Below are positions 56,526 to 64,000 of a DNA stretch of 64,000 bases, one piece after another. The DNA is from Ideonella oryzae (GTDB lineage: Bacteria > Pseudomonadota > Gammaproteobacteria > Burkholderiales > Burkholderiaceae_C), in NCBI RefSeq assembly GCF_024055665.1, contig NZ_JAMXMC010000002.1, forward strand, positions 248,001 through 312,000, read 5' to 3'. The translations under genes and the position numbers were made by a program. The notes under the pieces are model-generated. The model was not told where the DNA came from. It was given only the letters and a program-made list of their open reading frames with translations, and made no database searches. Within the stretch, counting starts at the first letter, position 1, and the number at the start of each line of letters is the position of its first letter.

Positions 56526-57842
56526 ATGTCCCCCATGTCTGCCGACGCGCTGAGCCTGGACGAGCACGGCTTTCCCCTGCTGGATGGCCAGCCGCTGAAG
56601 CTGCCGCCCAAGGAGCGGGCGGTGCTGGCCCTGCTGCTGCGCCGCCAGCCGGCGGTGGTGTCCAAGGACGATTTCGCCCAGGCGGTGTGGCGGGGCACGG
56701 TCATGTCCGACGAAAGCCTGGCGCGCAGCATCAGCCGGGTGCGGCGTGCGCTGGCGGGTCCGGGCTGGCAGCTGGAGTCGGTCTATGGCATCGGCTACCG
56801 GCTGCACCCGCCGGCGGCCGGACCGGGCGCGCCGGTGGCAGAGGGCGGCGCGACACGCTGGACCTCCGTGGCCTTGGCCGCGCCCGGCGTGCTGGACACC
56901 TACCTGCATGCCCGCCAGCTGGTGCAGCAACGCACGCCGGAGGCGATGGACCGGGCCATCGCGCTGCTGCGTGCGCTGCTGCGCGAGCATCCCGACTATA
57001 CGCCGGCGGCGGTCGCCCTGGCCGAAGCCCTGACCGCCGCGGTGGGCTGGGGCCAACTGGACACCCCGGCTGTGGTGCAGGACGGCCTGTCGGTGCTGGA
57101 CGCCGCAGCCGCGCGGGATGCTCTCACCCCCGGGCTGGACGCGGCTCACGGCGCACTGCTGGACATGGCCTGGCGCTTCGACGAGGCGGCTCGGGCCCAT
57201 GCGCAGGCCCTGCGCAGCGGTGCCAACGACCCGGACACGCTGATGCTCCATGCCCGCCATCTGCTCTACACCGGCCAGGCCGAGGCGGCCGTGGCCCGGC
57301 TGCGCCATGCGCTGACACTGGCGCCGCACCACCTGATGCTGCGCATGCACCTCTCGCGCGCGCTGGTGCAGGCCGGGCAGGGGGAGGCGGGGCTGGCCGA
57401 GGCCGACGCGGCCCTGGCCGACCACCCGGGCCAGTTGGTGATCGTGGCCTTTGCGCTGGCCATCCGCGCCATGGTGGCGCCCGAGCCCGACCTGGCCGCG
57501 CCGGCCTGGCGGTTGACCGAGGGGCGCGACACGCCGCCCTTTGTCTGGACGGTGCTGTCCTTCGTGCTGGCCCGGCTGCAGCAGCGCGAGCCGGCGCTGG
57601 ATGTCATCGACGCCAGCCTGCTGTGCAGCCGCACCACGCCGGGCGAGGCCACGCTGTATGCCGCGCCGCTGGCCTGCCTGGGCGAGTTCGACCGGGCGGC
57701 GGCGCTGCTGCGTCGGGCCCTGGATGAGCGCTGCGGCATGCTGGCCATGGTGTTGCGTGACCCAGTGCACGCCGATTGGCTGCGCGGGCATCCGGAGGGC
57801 CGCCGCCTGTTGGCGGCAGTGTTCGGGCCGGCCGGCGCCTGA
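56526..57842 (+). CDS. Winged-helix (OmpR/CadC-type) and TPR transcription regulator
   Basis: A 438-residue cytosolic protein. Residues about 10-100 form an OmpR/PhoB-type winged helix (LKLPPKERAVLALLLRRQPA, VSKDDFAQAVWRGTVMSDES and RSISRVRRALAGPGWQLESV) but without a receiver domain. The rest is Ala/Leu-rich helical repeat typical of TPR (HPDYTPAAVALAEALTAAVG, then FDEAARAHAQALRSGANDPD and QAEAAVARLRHALTLAPHHL), ending VLRDPVHADWLRGHPE. It resembles CadC/HilA-like one-component regulators that sense by protein contact. Start ATG 56526; ATG 56538 is also possible. It is divergent from the secreted anchor-R protein. Confidence 0.8.
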   Translation: MSPMSADALSLDEHGFPLLDGQPLKLPPKERAVLALLLRRQPAVVSKDDFAQAVWRGTVMSDESLARSISRVRRALAGPGWQLESVYGIGYRLHPPAAGPGAPVAEGGATRWTSVALAAPGVLDTYLHARQLVQQRTPEAMDRAIALLRALLREHPDYTPAAVALAEALTAAVGWGQLDTPAVVQDGLSVLDAAAARDALTPGLDAAHGALLDMAWRFDEAARAHAQALRSGANDPDTLMLHARHLLYTGQAEAAVARLRHALTLAPHHLMLRMHLSRALVQAGQGEAGLAEADAALADHPGQLVIVAFALAIRAMVAPEPDLAAPAWRLTEGRDTPPFVWTVLSFVLARLQQREPALDVIDASLLCSRTTPGEATLYAAPLACLGEFDRAAALLRRALDERCGMLAMVLRDPVHADWLRGHPEGRRLLAAVFGPAGA

Positions 57843-57864
57843 GCCCGGCGGGCCCGGGCGGCGT

Positions 57865-59793
57865 TCAGCCCACGAACTGGCCGACGGTGCCCACCAGGCG
57901 CTCGGACTGCTGGCGCAGCGAGTCGGCCGCGGCCGCGGCTTCTTCCACCACGGCGGCGTTCTGCTGGGTGTTCTGGTCCAGCTCGCCGATGGCGCCGGTG
58001 ACCTCGGCGATGCGGCTGGACTGCTCGCGCGTCGAGACGCTGATCTCGGCGATGCGGGCGTCCACCGTGTGCACCGCCTCGCCCAGCTCGGCCAGGGTCT
58101 GCTCGGCGGTCTGGATCAGCGCGGCGCCGCTGGCCACCCGCTGTTCGGAATCGACCGTCAGCGCACGGATCTCCTTGGCCGCGTCGGCACTGCGCTGGGC
58201 CAGCGTGCGCACCTCGCCGGCCACGACGGCAAAGCCGCGTCCCTGCTCGCCGGCGCGAGCGGCTTCCACCGCGGCGTTCAGGGCCAGGATGTTGGTCTGG
58301 AAGGCGATCGAGTCGATCAGGCTGGTGATCTCGGCGATGCGGCGGCTGGCGTCGTTGATCTGGTCCATGGCCGTGCGGGTGTCCTGCATGACCTGCTGGC
58401 CACGCCGGGCGCGCTCCACGGCTTCGCGGGCCAGGGTGGCCGCCTCGCCGGCGGAGGCGGCGCTCTGACCGGCCGACTCGGCCAGCTCGCGCAGGGTGGC
58501 GGCGCTGGACTGCAGGTGGGCCGCCTGTTCCTCGGTGCGCACCGAGAGGTCGTGGTTGCCGCTGGCGATCTCGTCGGAGGCCTGGGCCACGCTGCGCGAG
58601 ACCTCGCCCACCTCGCCGAAGGCACCGCGCAGCTTGGCGGCGAAGCGGTTGAAGCCGTCGCTGATCTCGCTGATCTCGTCCTGGCCCTGCACCGGCAGCT
58701 GCACCCGCAGGTCGGCATGGCCGCTGGCCAGCCCATGGATGGTGTGGCTGAGCTGGCGCAGCGGGCCGGTGAGGGTGCGCACCAGCCAGGTCATGGCCAC
58801 GGCGGCCAGCAGGCAGGCCAGCAGGGCGGCGGTGACGACCCAGCCCAGCAGCTGGCGCGCGGCCGCAGTGGCCACCTCCGGCGGGTAGGACACGACCACG
58901 CTCCAGGGCGTCACGCCTGCCAGCACGGTCACGGGGTTGAGCACATGCTCCCAGCCCTGCGCATCGGTGAACTGGTAGGGCCGACCCTGGTCGATGGCGG
59001 CCAGGGCCTCCGGCGGCAGGTCGGTGGCCTGCTTGGCCAGCATCTCGGTGTGGCGCGTGGCCACGTAGAGGCCGCCGTGGCTCAGCAGCTCCACATGGGC
59101 GCCCGGCAGTGGCTGCATCTCGCCCACGCGCCGGCTCAGGTCGGCCAGCGGCAGGTCGGAGCCGGCGGCGCCGGCGAACTTGCCGTCGACCAGGATGGGG
59201 GCGACCATGGTGGTCATCAGCACGTCCTTGCCGGCGACCGGGTAGAGGTAGGGCTCGATCAGCGCCTCGTGCAGGGTGCGGCGCGGGATGTCGTACCAGT
59301 CGTTGGCACCAGCCTTCTCGTAGTCCAGCAGGGCTTCCACCGCGATCTGCCCGCTGCCGCGGTTCCAGTAGGCGATGTAGCGCCCGGTGTCGTCGTAAGG
59401 CGCGCCGCTGTGGGCGAATTCGGCATCGCGTCCGTCCAGGGCGTTGGGCTCCCAGATCGAGTAGCTGCCGATGAACTCCTTGTGCTCGGACAGCGTCTGG
59501 CGGGCCATCGCGTCCAGCTGCGGGCGGGTGGGCGCCAGGTTGGCGGCCTTCAGACCGGCCAGGCTGTCGCGCAGGTTCTTCACGGCGGAGAAGCTGCGGC
59601 CGAGCTCACCGCCGACCTGGGCCGAGGTTTCGCGGGCCGCCAGTTCGGCTTGGCGGGCCGTTTCTTCGCGGGCCGTCTTGGCGGCGCGGGTGCCCACCAC
59701 CGCGCTGGTGATGCCCACGCAGAGCACACACAGGGCCGTGGCGGCGATGGACAGTTTGGTGGTCAGGCTCAGGGAGCGAAACATCGTGGACAT
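57865..59793 (-). CDS. Methyl-accepting chemotaxis protein with dCache sensor
   Basis: A 642-residue transmembrane receptor: N-terminal span ([20 protein letters not shown]), periplasmic dCache-like region (about residues 40-310; contains [20 protein letters not shown] and [13 protein letters not shown]), second span ([20 protein letters not shown]), HAMP (about 335-385) and a signalling domain with the tip hairpin [20 protein letters not shown]. There is no CheR-docking pentapeptide at the C terminus (it ends VGQFVG). It senses a small ligand, perhaps an amino or carboxylic acid. It converges with the TPR regulator gene, with 22 bp between the stops. Confidence 0.9.
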   Translation of the reverse strand: MSTMFRSLSLTTKLSIAATALCVLCVGITSAVVGTRAAKTAREETARQAELAARETSAQVGGELGRSFSAVKNLRDSLAGLKAANLAPTRPQLDAMARQTLSEHKEFIGSYSIWEPNALDGRDAEFAHSGAPYDDTGRYIAYWNRGSGQIAVEALLDYEKAGANDWYDIPRRTLHEALIEPYLYPVAGKDVLMTTMVAPILVDGKFAGAAGSDLPLADLSRRVGEMQPLPGAHVELLSHGGLYVATRHTEMLAKQATDLPPEALAAIDQGRPYQFTDAQGWEHVLNPVTVLAGVTPWSVVVSYPPEVATAAARQLLGWVVTAALLACLLAAVAMTWLVRTLTGPLRQLSHTIHGLASGHADLRVQLPVQGQDEISEISDGFNRFAAKLRGAFGEVGEVSRSVAQASDEIASGNHDLSVRTEEQAAHLQSSAATLRELAESAGQSAASAGEAATLAREAVERARRGQQVMQDTRTAMDQINDASRRIAEITSLIDSIAFQTNILALNAAVEAARAGEQGRGFAVVAGEVRTLAQRSADAAKEIRALTVDSEQRVASGAALIQTAEQTLAELGEAVHTVDARIAEISVSTREQSSRIAEVTGAIGELDQNTQQNAAVVEEAAAAADSLRQQSERLVGTVGQFVG

Positions 59794-60054
59794 GGGAGAT
59801 GCGTGGGTGAGTGAGGGTTTTCACTGACTATCGGACGGCCCCCGCGGTGCTGAAGGTCGGAAAAGCCTGCCTTTTGCGTCATCCCCCTTGTCGGCGGCGC
59901 CTGTTTGTGCGTGTCCATCAGGTAAATCTGCTCCATTGATGTCAAAAAGTGACGATCACGACCAAATGCAAGCGTTTTTCCGCGTCACGGGCCCTGCGAG
60001 ACCGACACTGTGGCCTGCACAACCGCTGTCGCCAGCCCTGCCCTGCCACAGACC

Positions 60055-61920
60055 ATGAACGAGCCTTTGCCGATGGATGCTTTGACCCTGCGCGGTGGCG
60101 CAGGGTTGATTCGCCGTCTGGCCTGGCTGCTGATTGCCGCCGCGGTGCTGTTGGAGGGCCTGCAGCTGTACTTCCTGCACCGCCCTCGCCTGGGTGCCGT
60201 GCTGGGCGCCCTGGCCGGTGGCGGCATGCTGCTGCTGCTGCGCTGGGGCAGGACGCGCTGGGCGGCCTGGCTTTTCCCAATGTCGCTGGTGCTGATCACG
60301 CCGATGGCTGCCTTCCAGGTGGCGGGGGTGCGCAATGCCGCCTGGGCCTTGCTGCCGCTGGCCACCATCCTGGCCGGCTGGATGCTGGGGCGGCGCCAGG
60401 CCTATGCCGTGGCGCTCCTGGGGCTGCTGGGTCTGGCCGCGGTGTGGCTGCTGCGGGTGCGGGGCGTGGAGACCGAGCCGGCCGTGCCCGGGGTCTACGC
60501 GGTGCTGTACGGCATGATCGGCCTGATGGGCGCGGTGATGGGCACGGCCACGGCGACCAGCTTCGATCGCCAGCTCGAGCGTGTGACCGCGCTGACCCAG
60601 GCCCTGCAGCGCAGCAATGAGCACCTGGAGGCCCGTGTGGTGGAACGCACCCGTGAGCTGCTGGCCACCAACGAGGCCCTGGCCCAGGCCAAGCAGGCTG
60701 CAGAAAGCGCGGCCCAGGCCAAGGCGGCCTTCCTGGCCAACATGAGCCACGAGATCCGAACCCCGCTCAACGCCATCCACGGCCTCAGCCACCTGCTGCT
60801 GCAGACAGCGCTGGACGGTCGCCAGCGTGCCCATGTGAGCCAGCTGCACCAGGCCGGCACCCATCTGTTGGCTATCGTCAACGACATCCTGGATCTGAGC
60901 AAGGCGGATGCCGGTCGCATGACGCTGGCCACCGAGCCCTTTGCGCTGGACATGGTGCTCAGCCGCGTGCAGGCCCTGATCGGCGAGGCGGCACAGCGCA
61001 AGCAGCTGCGGCTGAGCAGTCGGTTGGACCCCGCGGTGCCAACCTGGCTGATCGGCGACCCCTTGCGCCTGGGCCAGGTGCTGATCAACCTGGGCCACAA
61101 CGCGGTGAAGTTCACCGACCAGGGCGAGGTGACGCTGAAGGTGCAGGTGCTGGAGCGCCAGCCCGACAGCGTGCAGCTGCGCTTTGCCGTGCGGGATTCG
61201 GGCGTGGGCATCGCGCTGGAAGATCAATCCCGCCTGTTCCAGGAATTCGAGCAGCTGGACAATTCCTCCACCCGCCGGCATGGCGGCACTGGCCTGGGCT
61301 TGGCCATCTCGCGCCAGCTGGTGCGGCTGATGGGGGGCGAGATCGGGGTGGAGAGCCAGCCCGGGCAGGGCTCGACCTTCTGGTTCACCGTGCGGATGCC
61401 GGTGGCCCTGGTGCCCGAGGATGGCGGGCTGGCGCATCCCCCCGCGCCGCCCGCACCGCGGCTGGATGGCGTGCGGGTGCTGCTGGCCGAGGACCATCCC
61501 GTCAACCAGCTGGTGGCGGCGGAGCTGCTGCGCGCGATGGGCGCGCGGGTGGATGTGGCCGAAGACGGCCACCAGGCCGTGAACCTGGGCGCGCAAGGGC
61601 ACTACGACGTGGTGTTGATGGACCTGCAGATGCCCGGCCTGGATGGCGTGCAGGCCACACGGGCGCTGCGGCGCCTGCACGGTGTGGCCCGGCTTCCCAT
61701 CATCGCCATGAGCGCCAGCGTGATGGCCGAGGACCGCCGGCGCTGCCTGGATGCGGGCATGAACGACTTCGTGGCCAAGCCCTTCGAGCCGGAGGAGCTG
61801 TGTGCGGTGCTGCTGCGCTGGACCCAGGCCGCGCGCCGGGCGGAAGTGCCCCGCTCAGCGCTCGAAAGCCCGCGGCCCCAGGTGCTGGACCGCATGGTCC
61901 AGGAAGCTGGCGATGCGTGA
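60055..61920 (+). CDS. Hybrid sensor histidine kinase with receiver domain
   Basis: A 621-residue membrane hybrid kinase. About six N-terminal spans (residues 15-180, e.g. [19 protein letters not shown]) make a MASE-like sensor, then a coiled coil ([20 protein letters not shown]). HisKA follows with H232 in [14 protein letters not shown], HATPase with N-box ([11 protein letters not shown]) and G-boxes ([16 protein letters not shown]), and a receiver with phospho-acceptor D523 in [13 protein letters not shown] and K in [13 protein letters not shown]. The output partner is not encoded next to it. ATG 60055 was chosen over GTG 60010. The 3' end overlaps the opposite LysR gene by 66 bp. Confidence 0.88.
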   Translation: MNEPLPMDALTLRGGAGLIRRLAWLLIAAAVLLEGLQLYFLHRPRLGAVLGALAGGGMLLLLRWGRTRWAAWLFPMSLVLITPMAAFQVAGVRNAAWALLPLATILAGWMLGRRQAYAVALLGLLGLAAVWLLRVRGVETEPAVPGVYAVLYGMIGLMGAVMGTATATSFDRQLERVTALTQALQRSNEHLEARVVERTRELLATNEALAQAKQAAESAAQAKAAFLANMSHEIRTPLNAIHGLSHLLLQTALDGRQRAHVSQLHQAGTHLLAIVNDILDLSKADAGRMTLATEPFALDMVLSRVQALIGEAAQRKQLRLSSRLDPAVPTWLIGDPLRLGQVLINLGHNAVKFTDQGEVTLKVQVLERQPDSVQLRFAVRDSGVGIALEDQSRLFQEFEQLDNSSTRRHGGTGLGLAISRQLVRLMGGEIGVESQPGQGSTFWFTVRMPVALVPEDGGLAHPPAPPAPRLDGVRVLLAEDHPVNQLVAAELLRAMGARVDVAEDGHQAVNLGAQGHYDVVLMDLQMPGLDGVQATRALRRLHGVARLPIIAMSASVMAEDRRRCLDAGMNDFVAKPFEPEELCAVLLRWTQAARRAEVPRSALESPRPQVLDRMVQEAGDA

Positions 61921-62757
61921 GGACAGCGCGGTGTTGCGGTAATAGACCGCATGGATGGCCTGGCGGATGTCCAGGCTTTGCCGCACGAACAGCGGCACCA
62001 GCCGGCCGCTGCGGCGGTCCTCCAGGGTCATGAAGTCCGACAGGCAGACGATGCCCGCGCCCGCCAGGGCCAACTGGCGCAGCGTCTCACCGCTGGATGA
62101 GGCGATGGCCGGTGTGATGCGCAGCGGCGTGCCCTCGGGCGTGCGCAGCGGCCAGTCGTTCAGGCCCTCAGGCTGGGTGAAGCCCAGCAGGGTGTGGCCG
62201 GCCAGGTCCTGCAGCCGGCGGGGCGTGCCGCAGCGGGCCAGGTAGTCCGGGCTGGCCAGCACCCGGATGCGGCTGCTGCCGAGGGGCCGGGCGTGCAAGG
62301 TGGAATCGCGCAGCGTGCCGATGCGAAAAGCCACATCGGTGCGGTGCTCGATCAGGTCGGTGATGCCCTCGTTGCTGTGCAGCTCCAGCGTGACCTGCGG
62401 GTGCGCGGCACGGTAGCTGTCCACCAGCGGCACGATCACGTGCAGCATGAAGGGCGTGGCCGCATCCACCCGCAGCCGGCCGGCCGGCTGCTCGCGCCGG
62501 GCAGCCATCTGCTCCTCGGCGTCATCCACGGCGGCCAGGATCTGCCGCGCCTGGGCCAGGAAGACCTCGCCTTCCTCGGTCAGTTCCAGGCGGCGGGTGG
62601 TCCGGCGCAGCAGGGTGGTGGCGAGCTTCTGTTCCAGCCGGCCCAGGCTGCGGCTGATGCCGGAAACGGTCTGCCCCAGCCGCTCGGCCGCGGCGGTGAT
62701 GGAGCCGCCATCCACCACCGCGGCAAAGGCCTGGAGTTCGTCGAGGGTGGTCTTCAT
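61855..62757 (-). CDS. LysR-family transcription regulator
   Basis: A 300-residue LTTR. The N-terminal winged helix is [20 protein letters not shown], then [20 protein letters not shown] and [20 protein letters not shown]. It is followed by the C-terminal effector domain ([20 protein letters not shown] onward) with [19 protein letters not shown] and LPLF-type closing strands ([20 protein letters not shown]). It is divergent from an MFS exporter 102 bp away, the usual target of such regulators. Its last 22 codons are antisense to the hybrid kinase end. Confidence 0.93.
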   Translation of the reverse strand: MKTTLDELQAFAAVVDGGSITAAAERLGQTVSGISRSLGRLEQKLATTLLRRTTRRLELTEEGEVFLAQARQILAAVDDAEEQMAARREQPAGRLRVDAATPFMLHVIVPLVDSYRAAHPQVTLELHSNEGITDLIEHRTDVAFRIGTLRDSTLHARPLGSSRIRVLASPDYLARCGTPRRLQDLAGHTLLGFTQPEGLNDWPLRTPEGTPLRITPAIASSSGETLRQLALAGAGIVCLSDFMTLEDRRSGRLVPLFVRQSLDIRQAIHAVYYRNTALSSRIASFLDHAVQHLGPRAFER

Positions 62758-62790
62758 TCTTGATTCCGCCGCAAGAGAGTTTCGTCGTCA

Positions 62791-62817
62791 CACGGGTTTT
62801 TCCGCAAGTATCCCGTG
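62791..62817. promoter_or_regulatory. Candidate LysR operator, inverted repeat CACGGG/CCCGTG
   Basis: Arms at 62791-62796 and 62812-62817 enclose 15 bases in the divergent space. The outer size (27 bp) is longer than a classic T-n11-A LTTR box, so confidence is low. Confidence 0.3.
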
Positions 62818-62859
62818 GGCAGACTGCGCGCATTCCATTTCCTTCCACAGGATGCCGCC

Positions 62860-64000
62860 ATGCCCATTGCCTTGCTGGCGCTGACGCTCAGCGCCTTCGC
62901 CATCGGAACCACCGAGTTCGTCATCGTGGGGCTGATCCCCACCATCGCCGCCGATCTGCAGGTCAGCCTGCCCTCGGCCGGTCTGCTGGTCAGCCTCTAC
63001 GCCCTGGGCGTGGCCGTGGGCGCGCCGGTGCTCACCGCGCTCACCGGCCGCGTGCCGCGCAAGGCCCTGCTGCTGGGCCTGATGGCCCTGTTCACGCTGG
63101 GCAACCTGGCGGCCTGGCAGGCGCCGGGCTACGGCACCCTGGTGCTGGCGCGGGTGCTCACCGGCCTGGCCCATGGGGTGTTCTTCTCCATCGGCTCCAT
63201 CATCGCCACCAGCGTGGTGCCCAAGGACAAGGCCGCCAGCGCGATCGCCATCATGTTCACCGGCCTGACCGTGGCCCTGGTGACAGGCGTGCCGCTGGGC
63301 ACCTTCATCGGCCAGCACTTCGGCTGGCGCGAGACCTTCCTGGCCGTGTCGGCGCTGGGTGTGCTGGCCTTCGTCGGCAGTCTGCTGTTCGTGCCGCGCG
63401 ACGTGCACCACAGTGCGCCGGCCACGCTGCGCCAGCAGTTGGCGGTGCTGGGCCAGCCGCGCCTGCTGCTGGTCTATGCGATGACAGCGGTGGGTTACGG
63501 CGGCTCCTTCGTCGCCTTCACCTTTCTGGCGCCCATCCTGCAGCAGGTCAGCGGCTACTCGGCCAACGCGGTCAGCGCGGTGATGCTGGTCTATGGCGTC
63601 TCGGTGGCGGCGGGCAATCTGTGGGGCGGCCGGCTGGCCGACCGGCGCGGGCCGGTGGCGGCGCTGGTGCTCATCTTCGGCCTGCTGGCGCTGGTGCTGC
63701 TCGTGCTGCAGTTCACTGCACCCCACCCCGTGGCGGTGCTGCTGACCGTGTTGGCCTGGGGCGCGGTGGCCTTCGGCAACGTGCCGGGCCTGCAGGTCTA
63801 TGTGGTGCAACAGGCCCAGCGCTTTGCACCGCAGGCGGTGGACGTGGCCTCGGGCCTGAACATCGCCGCCTTCAACCTGGGCATTGCCGGCGGCGCCTGG
63901 CTGGGTGGTCACATCGTGGCCGGCTGGGGGCTGATGCACACGCCCTGGATCGGCGCGGGAGTGGTGCTGGGCGCTGTGGGCCTGACGGCCTGGAGCGGGC
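62860..64000 (+). CDS. MFS exporter (DHA1 family, AraJ/YdhP-like), truncated at the edge
   Basis: About 380 codons are present; the 3' end is off the window. It is an inner-membrane proton-driven efflux protein with LSAFAIGTTEFVIVGLIPTI in span 1 (the family signature), MFS loop motif as LTGRVPRKALLLG, ARVLTGLAHGVFFSIGSIIA, then VTGVPLGTFIGQHFGWRETF and GGRLADRRGP in the second half. Substrates of the family include arabinose, purine ribosides and drugs. ATG 62860 was chosen by the signature position. It is divergent from and probably controlled by the LysR gene. Confidence 0.9.
   Translation, partial: MPIALLALTLSAFAIGTTEFVIVGLIPTIAADLQVSLPSAGLLVSLYALGVAVGAPVLTALTGRVPRKALLLGLMALFTLGNLAAWQAPGYGTLVLARVLTGLAHGVFFSIGSIIATSVVPKDKAASAIAIMFTGLTVALVTGVPLGTFIGQHFGWRETFLAVSALGVLAFVGSLLFVPRDVHHSAPATLRQQLAVLGQPRLLLVYAMTAVGYGGSFVAFTFLAPILQQVSGYSANAVSAVMLVYGVSVAAGNLWGGRLADRRGPVAALVLIFGLLALVLLVLQFTAPHPVAVLLTVLAWGAVAFGNVPGLQVYVVQQAQRFAPQAVDVASGLNIAAFNLGIAGGAWLGGHIVAGWGLMHTPWIGAGVVLGAVGLTAWSG

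Overview
This 64-kb window is chromosomal DNA from a high-GC (about 70% by eye) betaproteobacterium. It most likely belongs to the Burkholderiales, near Ideonella, Roseateles, Rubrivivax or Leptothrix. The evidence is the gene-order blocks DUF971-ubiE, ubiJ-ubiB, fmdB-DUF502-aspS and nudB-EEP nuclease-clsB, the protein sequences, and recurring sigma-70 -10 boxes of the form TAnnAT. I see no rRNA, tRNA, CRISPR array, insertion sequence or prophage.

Region 1 (1-4.7 kb, minus strand) is a loose set of small genes: an edge-truncated cupin, a CHAP/NlpC-like hydrolase, a CYTH protein, an alpha/beta hydrolase, YciI, a CTP-synthase-tail-like amidotransferase, a MOSC protein and a GC-poor GNAT-like gene. 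It also holds a GNAT gene tail, a 24-codon DUF2164 stub and a 40-bp tandem duplication, so it is turning over. Region 2 (4.7-7.1 kb, minus) is ureABC without any accessory gene. Region 3 (7.3-18.7 kb, plus) is a six-gene glycogen operon: GH13 alpha-glucosidase, glgB, glgX, glgC, glgA, glgP. It covers synthesis (GlgC, GlgA, GlgB) and breakdown (GlgP, GlgX, alpha-glucosidase).

Region 4 (18.8-26.8 kb) has a serine-hydrolase-like lipoprotein, a small conserved protein, argJ behind a strong leader hairpin, a methyltransferase, a minus-strand operon of three bactofilins and two single-span membrane proteins, an MFS exporter and ugpQ. Region 5 (26.9-47.2 kb) is mostly core genome: a giant FAD/Fe-S oxidoreductase, HIT, DUF971, ubiE, galE, ubiJ, ubiB, fmdB, DUF502, aspS, nudB, an EEP nuclease and clsB. 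Interposed are a lipoprotein, an orphan PotF-like protein, and a block with a sedolisin protease, a secreted protein with PEY repeats and a UbiA-type prenyltransferase.

Region 6 (47.2-55.8 kb) is a complete divergent histidine-utilisation locus: hutC-D-I-G-F on minus, hutU-H on plus, with a palindromic HutC-type operator between them. HutI, HutF and HutG imply the formiminoglutamate deiminase route to glutamate. HutU carries an in-frame insertion of about 32 codons made of GC-rich hairpins. Region 7 (55.8-64 kb) has a secreted surface-type protein, a winged-helix/TPR regulator, a dCache chemoreceptor, a hybrid histidine kinase whose 3' end overlaps a convergent LysR gene, and an edge-truncated MFS exporter divergent from that LysR gene.

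The most interesting signals are the bactofilin/membrane-protein operon, the palindromic insertion in hutU, four genes whose -10 box sits 6 nt before the ATG (predicted leaderless mRNAs), the argJ leader hairpin, and the secreted block between aspS and nudB.
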